A stretch of 64,000 nucleotides of DNA from Blasia pusilla (lineage: Eukaryota > Marchantiophyta > Marchantiopsida > Blasiales): assembly GCA_050084515.1 (NCBI GenBank), contig CM114271.1:22506001-22570000 (forward strand). The letters run 5' to 3'. A model generated the notes under the pieces. It saw nothing but the letters and a program-made list of their open reading frames with translations. It made no database searches and was not told the origin of the DNA. The translations under genes were made by a program, and so were the position numbers. Positions 51,765 through 62,277 of this stretch are shown piece after piece; position 1 is the first letter of the stretch, and every line of letters begins with the position of its first letter.

Positions 51765-52689
51765 TGACATTGATGCTCACATTGGAGGTGAAGAATCTCC
51801 CACTTGTGATCCACAGTTTGTTGTAGGCTTTGGTGAAGAGGATCAATCATGCTCAGATGAGCTTTCGGCTCCTAAGGAGCCCTGTCCATCAACAGTTGGG
51901 GGAAAGAAGAAGCAAGTAATTTCTCCGTTTCAATTAGACAAGATGTGTGTCTACAATTTTGTTTCAAGGTTAGTGGCATTTGAAATAAATTGTCTCTAAT
52001 CGGTGGGTTGCATTGCATTGGCAGAAAGGGACAGTTGGAGGGGAAGCTACTTGGGCAAGGGATGTTGCACCCGGGCGTGTACCTGAAAGTCGTATTCCTC
52101 TCAAACAGCAAGTGGGTGTACAATATAGTGGAGTGGGACAGGAAAGCATGTCTCAGGGTGGTAGAGATGGACCCTATGCACAGAACTCCAAGCCAAGTTA
52201 GTTATACGGTGGATATTGTCCAACGGGGCAAGGGTGGAATAGTACAAATCTATCCATTTGCAATCTCAAATTTCTCTTTCATTATACATCATAGGATGAT
52301 GGTGGGAAGGTTGTGTGATGTGTCTATACTACACTGACATATATATCATATGTAGACTCTATGCAGGGTGGATTCTCCAACTACACCGAGGGACCCTATC
52401 ATGCAGTGCCAAATAGTCAAGATCGGTTTGGAAGTAGTCAATATCTTTATGGACTCAATAATAGCACTCCAGAAATGTATGGACAACCTCAATGGTTGGG
52501 GCTAGGACCCACTCAAGGAGTGCAAATGACAAAGGCTACAGGTAATAGCAAGTCACGTATATATAGAGAAGTATCATCCCTATTTGGAGAATTTCTTCCA
52601 AGTGTTTTCACTAATTAGTAAGTGATCTGACATCGATGCATAGAGTCGGCTTGTAGGCATAAAGATTTGCAAAGTGGGCAGTAGTCCAC
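51765..52689 (+). other. possible 5' exons of the TNPA-like gene
   Basis: Open frames in + (51,682-51,999, 52,013-52,201, 52,361-52,618) carry Ser/Gly/Gln-rich text such as GGKKKQVISPFQLDK, and FSNYTEGPYHAVPNSQDRFG then LNNSTPEMYGQPQW. Their position directly after the truncated TNPD and before the Ptta-type domain suggests leading exons of the second CACTA gene. No domain is recognised. Confidence 0.35.
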
Positions 52690-54750
52690 TTTGCAAATCC
52701 TGAAGACTTGACTGAAGACATTCATACGACTCTAGGCTTGCGACGGGCAAGCGTTGGGACAACATACACACCAAACTCAGTGACTGGGAGCAGTGTCGAA
52801 GGCGAGGGGGTGAAGGTCCGAAAAGTGGGTGTGAACAACTTTGGTTGGATCACCACAACTTCAGAAGGAAAGAATAGGTGGTATGCAGATTTTAGAGTCG
52901 AGGTGTTGCGATGGCTTGACATCTCCATTGTGAATTTTTCAGACCAACAGTGAGGGGATTGGAATTCGGTGTTGAGTGATATTTCTGCTAGATGGGAGTA
53001 TGTTGGAAACAATGGCAATAGAGTGCCTCTTCCATGTTTGGAGGAATATGCACAACGAATACTCAAGACGGAGAGATTTAGATTGCGTTAGACATGGAAA
53101 GAAGCTGGAGAAGGCAAGAAAGTGGCCCCACCACCTCATATAGACCCCAACCAATGGGGGAGATTACTTATGCACTTCATGAGCAAGAGTGCAAAGACAA
53201 AGAGTGAGCAGATGTCCAAAGCACGGGCAGCGGTGACCAATCTAAACCCTGCAGGAAGAAAAGGGAATGCACCAATTGTAGAGCGCCTAGTATGAATAAT
53301 ATTGAAGGACACATCTTTAATTTCTATTACCACCATGCATATAGTTTTGCAATTGGTGTTTGGTAGACTAAACTTGGTTGGTGTAACATGTGTTGTAGAG
53401 AAAAGAGAAGGGGCAAACCCCTACTAAGGCGCATGTGCATGAGAAGCCAAAGAACCAAAGGAGTTATGGTACAAGTCCAATGTCAAAGCAGGTATTTGCA
53501 TCTAGTTGCTTTAGAGTAGAGTTGAATCTAGTGTATTTCTAGTACATGCCAATTGATATAGACTGAGATCCAGGTTTTGTATTTCAGCGCTAGGAACATC
53601 AAAGATGACGGAGATCTCTGCCCGATTAAAGTCTATGGAGGAGTTGTTGCCCGAGTCTGTGACTTACATAATTGATCGCATGGATGCATTCTCCAGCAGT
53701 TTGGACGTGCTAGAGGCAAGCATAGAGACTTATGTTGCTAATCAACAAGAGAACTTCATAAAGTTGATGGAATTGATTTCCATGAGCTTGAGAAGGGACC
53801 ATGAGGACATAAGGGGTTCCAAGGAGAGATCGGAAAATCCAAGAGTTGTATCCTCTCCTCATGGAGTTAGTGATCGAGACCCTACTCCTAGTGGAGCACT
53901 TGCCTCTATGCCGTTGAGTGTATCCTCTCCTCACCCAATCACAGGACCACCTTCAAGGGAGAGTGCACCCTCTCCGGAGCTGGTCACTATTGTGTCTTCA
54001 CCTCCAATTCTTCCACAAGTTGCCAAGGGTGTTCATACAGTAAGAGGACTAGATACAATTTTTGGCATTGCACCAACTGGTCCAAAGAAAAAGGGAGCCA
54101 CAAAAGAGGTTAATGCTACTATGTTTGCGCGTGATCCTTTGAGTTCAGGTATGTGAGTTAAAGTGATGTTGTGCATTTTACTTTGAAGTTGTTGAAAATC
54201 ATGATCTATTTGAAAGGGTAGTTAAAGTTTCTTGTTGATTGTGATTGTAGAGACCACAGATGAGGCCCCGGCCGTTGTAGGCAAACGCCAGGGTAGGACA
54301 TTGCGGAGATGCAATTTGGAGGCCACGGTATTTTCAGAGGAGAATGAGGAGAGTGCAAGGATGTTGGAGGGTGGTGGACCCATGGAGTTGGATCATTTGG
54401 ATCTTCTACAAAAGCCAATGGTGGTGAGAAGAGCGACACTTAAGAAGAGGACCCGAGAGGCTACCAAGCCGGTGTTGAAATCTGTTGTGCCTCTGTGGCA
54501 CCAGTTGATATCACGTGAGAACCCCTCTGTGGTTGTAGGTTATGGCAGCTTGCATGATGGTTGTTCTACTTTCCATGGATGTGACATTCCACATGGGCAT
54601 TCTGTTCTCCATTTGAGAGAAGTCTACAAGAAGAAATATGTATTGCCATTTCCAAATATGGTTGACGATCCACCACAGATTTATGTTGGAGATGTCATTG
54701 ATAGTGTAGTGTTATGGCCATCTCATCTTGTTATGCCTTCCCAGAAGTAG
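52690..54750 (+). CDS. CACTA TNPA/Ptta-like (Transposase_24) protein, multi-exon
   Basis: Exon-like blocks follow one another on +. 52,700-52,953 reads VKVRKVGVNNFGWI, then GKNRWYADFRVEVLRWLDIS. 52,960-53,295 has WKEAGEGKKVAPPPHIDPN, WGRLLMHFMSKSAKTKSEQM and SKARAAVTNLNPAGRKGN, the Ptta/En/Spm signature. 53,397-53,490 follows, ending before GTATTT. 53,588-54,150 is a coiled-coil segment (SMEELLPESVTYIIDRMDAF) with a Ser/Pro-rich linker and ends before GTATGTG. 54,249-54,750 starts after TTGTAG and ends VIDSVVLWPSHLVMPSQK then TAG, the typical C-terminus. In En/Spm this protein binds subterminal repeats and aids transposition. Only the stop at about 52,951 and one near 53,089 look like true lesions, so the gene is close to intact. 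Exon borders are partly uncertain. Confidence 0.7.
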
Positions 54751-55419
54751 GGGCACCTTCGCTTTGTGTGTAGAATTTTTTAGTAAACCTTCCCTTTGAC
54801 ATCCCTCTTGAGTGTGGCGATCTCCATATACTTGTAACTTTTGTACTCATAAGTAGAGGAACATGATGTTTGTGTTTCAATTTTGAGAATATCAAAGGGG
54901 GAGTTTGCACTGAGAAGTAGATTTTGTGTTCTTCCATTGATGAGCATCTTTAACTATAATTCATTAGGCATTCTTCTGACGTAAGAAAATAGTCCATTTC
55001 AAGATGTATGGATACACTGTGTAGCTTTGGACTTACTGCCACAATTGGATGTAAGAAACATTTGCTAGCTGTATCTTTCAATAGATAAGGATTTTTTACT
55101 GTGAAAAACTGAGCTGATCAGATGCTACAACATGGATGGGTTGGTACATGAGTAATGTGCTTGTATGTTTTCACACGATGCTGGTAGCATTAGGACTATA
55201 CAACAGATACATAATGGCATCTCCATTGCATGGACGTAAGAGAAGTAGTGATAGGTGCAGGGAGGGTAGGTAGGAAGGATTAATTCATATTCATGGATAC
55301 AAAATGGACTAAAATGCCAATTTCATTTACATATTCTTGTCAACAATAAAGCAATATGTCATACATAATGACTGGTATAGTTGTTATTTGGATATTATTA
55401 GTGAATAGGATTGTAAATG
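54751..55419. other. 3' flank of the TNPA-like gene
   Basis: AT-rich. No gene or strong repeat was recognised. The TNPA-like 3' UTR presumably ends here. Confidence 0.4.
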
Positions 55420-55830
55420 ACATGGAAAAGTCATTTTAATGACTCTTAGTCATTATTTTATGACGCATGAAATCATTATTTATTATTCTGAGTAGTCACT
55501 CTTAATGACTCGCCTAATCATTATTAATGACTTGTCTAGTCAATTCCTAATGAATCTAGTCATTCTTGATGAATCATCTAATCAGTCCTTATGACTCTTC
55601 TAGTCATTTCTTATTACTCGTCCAGTCATTTTTTATGACTTAACCTAGTCATAAAAAATGACTAGATGAAGTCATATTTAGTGACTATGTTGAGTAACAA
55701 AAAAGAGACTCATAAATGACTACCCTCGGTTTTAGTAACAACTTATACGACTAGGAGTAATTTTTATTACTAGAGTCTGGTTAAGTAATTACTTAATCAC
55801 ACAGGCCCGGTTTGAGTAACATCTAGTCAT
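55420..55830. repeat. CACTA subterminal repeat region
   Basis: More than a dozen copies of AGTCATT/AATGACT and ATGACT-C motifs in both orientations, for example TAGTCATTNTTATGACT. Clustered subterminal repeats are the binding sites of the TNPA-type protein in En/Spm-like elements. The left end has a weaker series (GTTACTC, GAGTCAT). Confidence 0.75.
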
Positions 55831-55845
55831 TTTTTTGTACTAGTG
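55830..55845 (-). repeat. CACTA right terminal inverted repeat
   Basis: On + it reads TTTTTTTGTACTAGTG. The complement starts CACTAGTACAAAA. It is followed by the TAC target duplication at 55,846-55,848. Confidence 0.9.
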
Positions 55846-55848
55846 TAC

Positions 55849-57160
55849 AGGTACTGCTGCACGCGCACTCCAACGTGCAAAACAGAAGCTAACCCAGTGT
55901 TGATCCCTCCAAAGAGATCCAACACCTGAATACCCTCCTCTTGGATGCACCACACAATCGGGGTGGTGTCCAAAGGGGTGATAGCGGCACTCCTGCCTAC
56001 CTGGGATTCCTCTGACCCGTCACACTCTGGTGCAAACGTCTCGCTCCACGCAGTCTACACATGCTCAGTGGCTAAGCGTTGAAGCTCCTCAACCGAGCCC
56101 CAAAGCGGCACCTCTCCTCCACGGACTGATGTGGCTACCATGACACTCCTCTCCATAGAAATGTGAGGAACGGGAGTATCCTCTGCATGGACATGTCCCT
56201 CAATAAAATCAATAGGCCAAGTGATGGCAATGCTAAATGCTGCTAAGGTCGCCATCTCTCCTGGCGGTCGCTCGATCACTGCACATGTAAATCGAACGGG
56301 TAATGATCTAAGGCGCCCATCACCTGACTGCCATCCTAGTCTATAGGACACCCACTCCTCCGAGTAATCCAGGGAAAACCCCATCGGGTATAATACTGCT
56401 CCACCAACCAAGACGTCGTAGGACTCTGCATCAGTCACTATCGCCTTGGCTCACACCACGAACTCATCTATAGGTTGTCTCGGGCGAATCCTAACCACAA
56501 CCTCATGTTGGGTGATATACTGTGTGATACTCACTCCAAGGATGTCTGTATCCGGAATGGACAATGCTCCACATCGGCTCTCGTCAAGCCCAATCCTCTA
56601 AATGCCACTTTCCCCAACATCATGGGTTGCGCTCTTGAATCCAACAAGACGCGTTGCGGACTAAAAGCTCTACCTCCAGGACTCACCAACTAGAAGACTT
56701 CTCCCCGATTATCCAGCAACACAACACCAGGAGAAGCCATGGCACACTCTATCGCGGGTCTAGCGGGCATCTCCGCCATCCTAGCAGCCGTAGCGTGCTA
56801 TGAATTTGAAGTGGACACCCCGAGCATCCGCTCCAAGGGTAGGCCCATCACCTCCTCTGCAAACACCTCAGAACATGATGCAAGAACTCCAACTCCACGC
56901 TCACCTAATGTAGTGGCCAGCCAGAACACCTCGGTGGGTGTACCTCCCAATGTCATAACATTGGAAGCAGAAAATAGCAAAGCACGGTACACCATCGTGG
57001 CCGCCCCCAACATCGTACTCGACACATGCTTCTCCTGAGCATCACCAATAGGAGTCGTTGCACTCATTTCTCCCATTATCCTCCGTGCTTGCACACCAAT
57101 AACATCACCAACTCTCCGGGAACTCTGATCAAGACCCATCGATGGGATCCTCATGGCCTC
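55849..57160 (-). pseudogene. gypsy retropepsin and N-terminal part of the DNA methyltransferase
   Basis: Reading leftward on the minus strand, the aspartic protease comes first. QRVLLDSRAQPMMLG contains the active-site Asp (codon 56,639-56,641), but the usual Asp-Ser/Thr-Gly has become Asp-Ser-Arg. The protease tail continues with SYDVLVGGAVLYPMGFSLDY and VSYRLGWQSGDGR at 56,300-56,430. After a linker comes TPIVWCIQEEGIQ, then VLDLFGGINTGLASVLHVG (about 55,865-55,925), the AdoMet-binding motif I of C5-methyltransferases. Coding similarity stops at the TAC target site and resumes in frame at 42,852. At least one stop and a frame change lie between protease and tail. Confidence 0.8.
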
Positions 57161-58690
57161 CGATAATGTGAAAGATTGAGAAAGCCTGGTCTGTTTCGTG
57201 GCTTCCCCTCGCTATTGATCCAACTCTGCAGTTGCTCCACGCGTCACAACTGCGGCGGCCTCCATCTGGGCAACCCTGCACATCCAACCAGGATCCTCCA
57301 TATCTCTAGCTGCTCCATATGATGTCGATGCCACGGATCCGGCATCCGGTAACCTCAATGCCGTAGTGGCCCTCTGCTCCTATAGCTACTGTAATCGAGC
57401 AACCATCCTAGCCTCACGCCCGGCGTCTCCCTCGACGCGTCTAGGTGGTGGAACTCTACCTCCTCCACCGGCAACTCCACCACCCTGTCGGGCAACTCCA
57501 ACTCCTTGTCCCCCAACGGGACCACCTGGTGCACGACCTCTAGGCCCACTCGGACGTGCAACTCGCTCTAGTGCCATCTCGGGCCCTTAGTCCCGACATA
57601 ACTCAGGGTGCAAGCTGAAACATCTCGCGCGTGTATGACCGTACCTTTGACAATAGTCACACTGATAACCTCCTGCTATAGCACCATCTCCTCCTCCATG
57701 CTGAGGCAGAAGTCCATGACCCTAACGAGTGCAATCGCGGTGATGATGGGCTCCACCACATGACCAACAAGTAATCATAGACGGCTGATGTTGAGCCGCA
57801 TATGAAGGTGCAAGTCTCTGTGGTACGGCCTCCTGATATCCTCCTTGAGCTCGTGGTGCCACAATCAACCTATCTCGAAGTCCACGTTGCTGCATGGGTG
57901 GTGTAGACAATCGTGACTGCTCTTGCCCAGAACCCATGGTGGCTACGCTCTCCTCCGCCATGTTGCGCTCAATATTCTCGGTGGTCATTAAAACAACTCT
58001 CAACGTAGGGGAGATGTTCATAAGAAGCACCCTCCGTACCCGTATCCGCAGGGTCCAATCCAACATCGCGTACCATGACTGTATAGCATGAGCCTCTGTC
58101 ACCCCCTGAATAACGTTGATCAACCAGCATAAGTGAGTGGAAGCCTCACACAAACTCTCACCAGGGCGCCTCTGGAAGTCGTGGATGCTTCGCAACTTCT
58201 CCGTCCATACCCCCTGGTAGCTTGCCCTCAACTCAGCGAAGAACTCAACCACGAGGTTGAACCTTGGACGAACCCGACTAGACAGTGCAATCGCTCCAAT
58301 GCGAGTGACCCCTCCTAAAACATCACTAGTGGAAGAGTAAGCAACCTCTCCTAGCTCCTCCTCCTCCTCATGTGGGAATGGCTCCGTCCATGACTCATAG
58401 TGTGGATCATAACACAGTCGCCATGTCTCAATCTCTTGGGCATATCTGTGGGAGAACTCATGGTAATCGTCCATGGGCGCCCCCTCTAAATGCTAGAACA
58501 TATGGTTCCATGCTATAAATGGGTTGAACTCTTTAGAGTTCCTAGCCCGTTCTGAGTCATACCAACTCCTAAACTCTACAATGAAGTCGTGTAGCTCTAT
58601 AGTGCCTACAACACCCGAAAACCTACGCGGTCCTCTACCCCGATCATCCATCTCATACGCCCAACTGGTAGGACCACTCAATGTGTATGA
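57161..58690 (-). pseudogene. gypsy gag with two zinc knuckles
   Basis: The N-terminal segment (58,690-58,496) reads TSWAYEMDDRGRGPRRFSG, then TIELHDFIVEFRSWYDSERA. A TAG at 58,493-58,495 precedes MDDYHEFSHRYAQEIETWRL (58,474), which opens the main gag frame. The capsid-like helical part includes FNLVVEFFAELRASYQGVWT, LRSIHDFQRRPGESL and MNISPTLRVV. The first knuckle, CWSCGGAHHHRDC, is a CX2CX3HX4C variant. A TAG at 57,722 interrupts, and the same frame then gives a classical CX2CX4HX4C knuckle, CDYCQRYGHTRARC. A Gly/Arg/Pro-rich tail follows to about 57,386. The parallel copy at 62.9-64.0 kb confirms the protein. Confidence 0.85.
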
Positions 58691-60430
58691 TGGATGACTA
58701 ACACAATCCTCTTCACGCTCTCACGTGGAGATCCTCGAAACCTCGCACCACTCCGGGTAAACCCTCCAGAGCTACTCTGAGATCCACTACCTTGCCTCTC
58801 AAAATCCCAAAAAGATGCCATGATGACCCTCATGTCCCTTTCTCGCAATCACTCTCAACCTCGCCTGCAATCACTCGATCACTCACTTTAACATGCGGCA
58901 CTCAAACTACACTCTCTCAGTGAGACGTGTATTGTGCGGCAACAAACGGCGTGGTGCGAAAATAGGCTAATCTATCATCTCATCGACAAACCATCCTCAA
59001 CTCAAGACATCCCACACAAGCCTATGTCCCCTAAACCCATACATCATCGACGCTCTCACCATCAGCACGAAACCCAATATCCCAAATAACTTCCCAATAC
59101 CTGGAAATCCCCCACACATGCAGGGTAAGAGACCAGAATGGGTAACGTGACAATAATGTCGATGTCGCTCCTCAACAACTGCAAATCTCAGCCCAACTCG
59201 GTCGTGAAGACAACTCCTCCAATTGGCAAGTCGTATTGCTCTTGTACTGACGTTGCTCAAACCTCCTCAATGTGCGGTGTAGGTCCAGCAGTCCGATGCA
59301 CCATTGGCGGCATGAAACAGCATGAACGACACTCGAGAATGGGGTGTGGCACTCGGTGGCATACCCTCCTCAATCAGCAATTCACAGGCCTTGCTCCTTA
59401 GTGAAGGAGTGGCTCCATGATCGAGACGATGCGATGCGGCCATGAGCGGCACGGGGCGGCAATCAATGGCGCGTTGCGGCTACGGGCATCACGGCAGGGT
59501 ACTCGATCGTCGTCGAGCGGCTACAAATCACAACATAGCAACATAAAATGAAAACTCAAACACCATAACCCGAGGTCACATGCCATCACTGGTTGATGAC
59601 GAAACTGCGATGACCGTGGCGGCCAAAACAAAGTACGTGGTGGCGGCGCAAGTCAAAGAATCAACAGTCATCGTGGAAGACCCTCCACTCCATAATGGCG
59701 GCAATGGCAGCCAAGGGTGGACAAAGGCCAAACGCGGCTTTGAGCACCGCTAGGCGGCGATGGTGGCCTACGGTGGACGATGGACGGTGGATAGTGGACC
59801 GCTGACGGTGACGATTAACCGTTGATGGTGATGGTTGACCGTTGACTGTGAAGGTTGACGGTCGATGGTCGATGGTAATGGTTGACCATTGACGACAGAC
59901 CATTGACGGTGACTATGACGGCGACAGCCATCGCCGGCGAGGCGGCTGGTTTAGGGTTTGAACAATTTAACCCTAAAAATCACCTACCAATTGCAAGATT
60001 GACCATAAATTTTTGCTTGCAAATCCAAATTATGCACCGTCTAGTGCATAACTTGCACAGATTTACGATCTACGACAGTCTTAAAAAATATTTTGAATGG
60101 ACATTTGAGTAAAAATTGACTGGGATTGTTGTAAAGCCCAACGTCTCTTTCTCCTCCACAAAAATCTGGCAGCGCTTTCGCGCTGATTTCTCACAACTAA
60201 GATCTAAAACCTATGAGAACACAAATCAGCAAGCTACATGGTGCTCCTAAGAGCACCGGCATGGAGCAATCCCCCCCATACTCAATTTCTATCAAAAATT
60301 GGGCAGCGCTTCCTCGTGCCACTCTCCCGTACAAAAAATCAACAATGCAAAACAGCAAACTCGCATTGCTCTTGCTCCGGTGAGCACTCCCATGAGCCAC
60401 AAAGCAGGGAACACGGTCCCCCAACCTACA
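58691..60430 (-). mobile_element. untranslated leader of the minus-strand gypsy element
   Basis: An unusually long region between LTR and gag with no supported gene. It shares sequence with 62,278-62,900 (+) and, near 59,355-59,550, with 37,600-37,795. Short frames on both strands are not genes. It includes the tandem region 59,765-59,935. I could not identify a convincing primer-binding site next to the LTR. Confidence 0.6.
59765..59935. repeat. GACGGTTGACC-type degenerate tandem repeat
   Basis: Repeats of GGTGGAC/GATGG, ACGGTGAC and GGTTGACCGTTGA with 10-13-bp periodicity inside the gypsy leader. Slippage-prone. No coding meaning. Confidence 0.8.
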
Positions 60431-60998
60431 CCAAACATCAAGAAACCTGAGAGCTCCCCCATGAAGCTCTCTCACTTGCTCAATTCTCTCTTTGTAAAAT
60501 AAGTTCCTATCTCTCTCACAACACCATAGTTCTCACATGTCTCTCTCAATGTCAAACCAAACCCACTCTCCTAATGAGAGGCTTGGGTTACACTCATAAG
60601 GCAAGGGACCATAATCCTGCCGCCTCGTACCAAGAGGTTCAACAAAGAGAGAATGAACTCTCAAGCTCTCTCTCTCCTTGAGGTATTCCCCTCCCCTCCC
60701 CCTACTTCTCTCTCCATGATAACCTATGATCCCAAGTCACCTCCTTGGCTATTGACCTCAGGTAGGAGATCAAGGGCCACTTATTAAAAATATAAATTTG
60801 ACCATATACTCAAAATGGAACTTACCTAAAATAGTAAGTTCCTCCATATGGCTCCAAATGAGCCGTAACGAAGGGAAAACCTGCTCTCTCAGGTTTCTCA
60901 GAGCCTCAACAGGTCATCCTCAACCTCTTGAGCCTGTCCTCCATTTCTCGAGAAGGCGCTCTACTAGATCTCTCCAATCTATCCTAAAAGATATTACA
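60431..60998 (-). mobile_element. 5' LTR of the minus-strand gypsy element (copy B)
   Basis: The plus-strand landmarks are shared with copy A: CAACACCATAGTTCTCACATG, ACCCACTCTCCTAATGAGAG, CAAGAGGTTCAACAAAGAG, GGCTCCAAATGAGCC and GCGCTCTACTAGATCTC. The end is ATATTACA at 60,998. The left boundary is approximate, because similarity to copy C extends to GAGCTCCCCCATGAAG near 60,450. Confidence 0.75.
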
Positions 60999-62277
60999 CG
61001 CATCCTATTACTGAGTATCGTTGTCGTGTCCAGAGTCTTTCTTCGAGTAAGGGCGGACCTTCTAGTTGTAGTAGACGTGGTTGATGCAAGTCGAAATCTG
61101 TAATAAGTTCTTCTTTTTCAGTACAAAATTATTATGTAAACCCTCCATTCTCTTATGACAGGAATTACGAATGGTAGTGCCGAGGCGATCACTTCTTCAT
61201 AACATGGAACCCCAAAATTCCTAACTATAAAGTCCGTATAAAATACTTTACGTTTGTACACAAGGAAAATAGCACAACTAGTGTTGAACCCTACTCAAGC
61301 AGGCCTATTGACGTCCATGGATTGCTACATAAGGACATACAATGTACAATCCCATGTCCTTCCGTAGATGACTATAGGAAGAATCACCGGAGTTGGAGAT
61401 TGCATGACTTGGGAATGCCTCCCCAAAGTGATAGATTAGATAGCAAGTGAACCAGTGCCTATCTACAAAAAGAATCTTGACGTGGTACGGATTAAGGAAA
61501 GAAAAATCGGGCAAACTCGTGCTCCATCCCAATCCATACTTGAAAAACATCCTCTATTCTCCTCTAGAACGGGGACTATCCCTTTTGGGGAGTTGCTCTC
61601 CCAAGAGGGGTAATCCACTCTCATTAGGAAAATAACAAGCCAAACCATCAATTATTTCTAGTATGACTAAACTCCCCTAAGGTGACAAGTCTCACATTCT
61701 AGAATCCTCTCAAAGACTAGATCATGGTCAAGTTACTTTCCCAAGACAGATAATCCACTCTCATTCGAAGAGCAAGCAATCCCAAAGCCATCCACTCAAG
61801 AGTGACGCGAGAAATTCAAGATGTGAAGTAGAAGGTGATGAACCCTTGAAGGTCCCTCCTCTTTATATACTCACAAGGGATCCACAAGAGTATGAAATAG
61901 GGCTAATCTTATCTTGTGCCACATGGCTTCTTCTCAAGGCTTAGCCAATTACATTTTGACACAATTCCTCTCAAGGCTTAGCCAAAATATCCTCTTTTAC
62001 TCCGTTCATATCTTCCAAACTACCCCACCTACCCTAGCCACCAACCAAGACTACTTTTTCTTTTGTTTCATTAAAGCACCAACCCCGTTACTTTACTTTT
62101 CTAATCCCATCTATTATTTATTATCCCTTTTCCTAAAGTTGGATCCGCGCAAATGAGTCACCCTAAAGAGGTTTAAACATGAGAATTTCCTTTTCCTAAG
62201 CTAATTTACTTAAAACTAATAAAACTCTCTCTAACACTTAATGATAGAGGAGTTTACATAGTGGGTGATTTTATTAT
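60999..62277. other. spacer between two divergent gypsy copies
   Basis: 61,000-61,440 has protein-like text on + broken by stops (NYYVNPPFSYDRNYEW, HFFITWNPKIPNYKVRI) that I do not recognise. 61,590-61,640 and 61,733-61,775 share a direct repeat (TTGCTCTCCCAAGAGGGGTAATCC against TTACTTTCCCAAGACAGATAATCC). The remainder is AT-rich and featureless. Confidence 0.35.

Noticed and set aside
57366-57590. Pro-rich + frame and Gly/Arg-rich - frames
   Set aside because: The minus strand is the low-complexity gag tail after the second zinc knuckle, and the + frame is its shadow.
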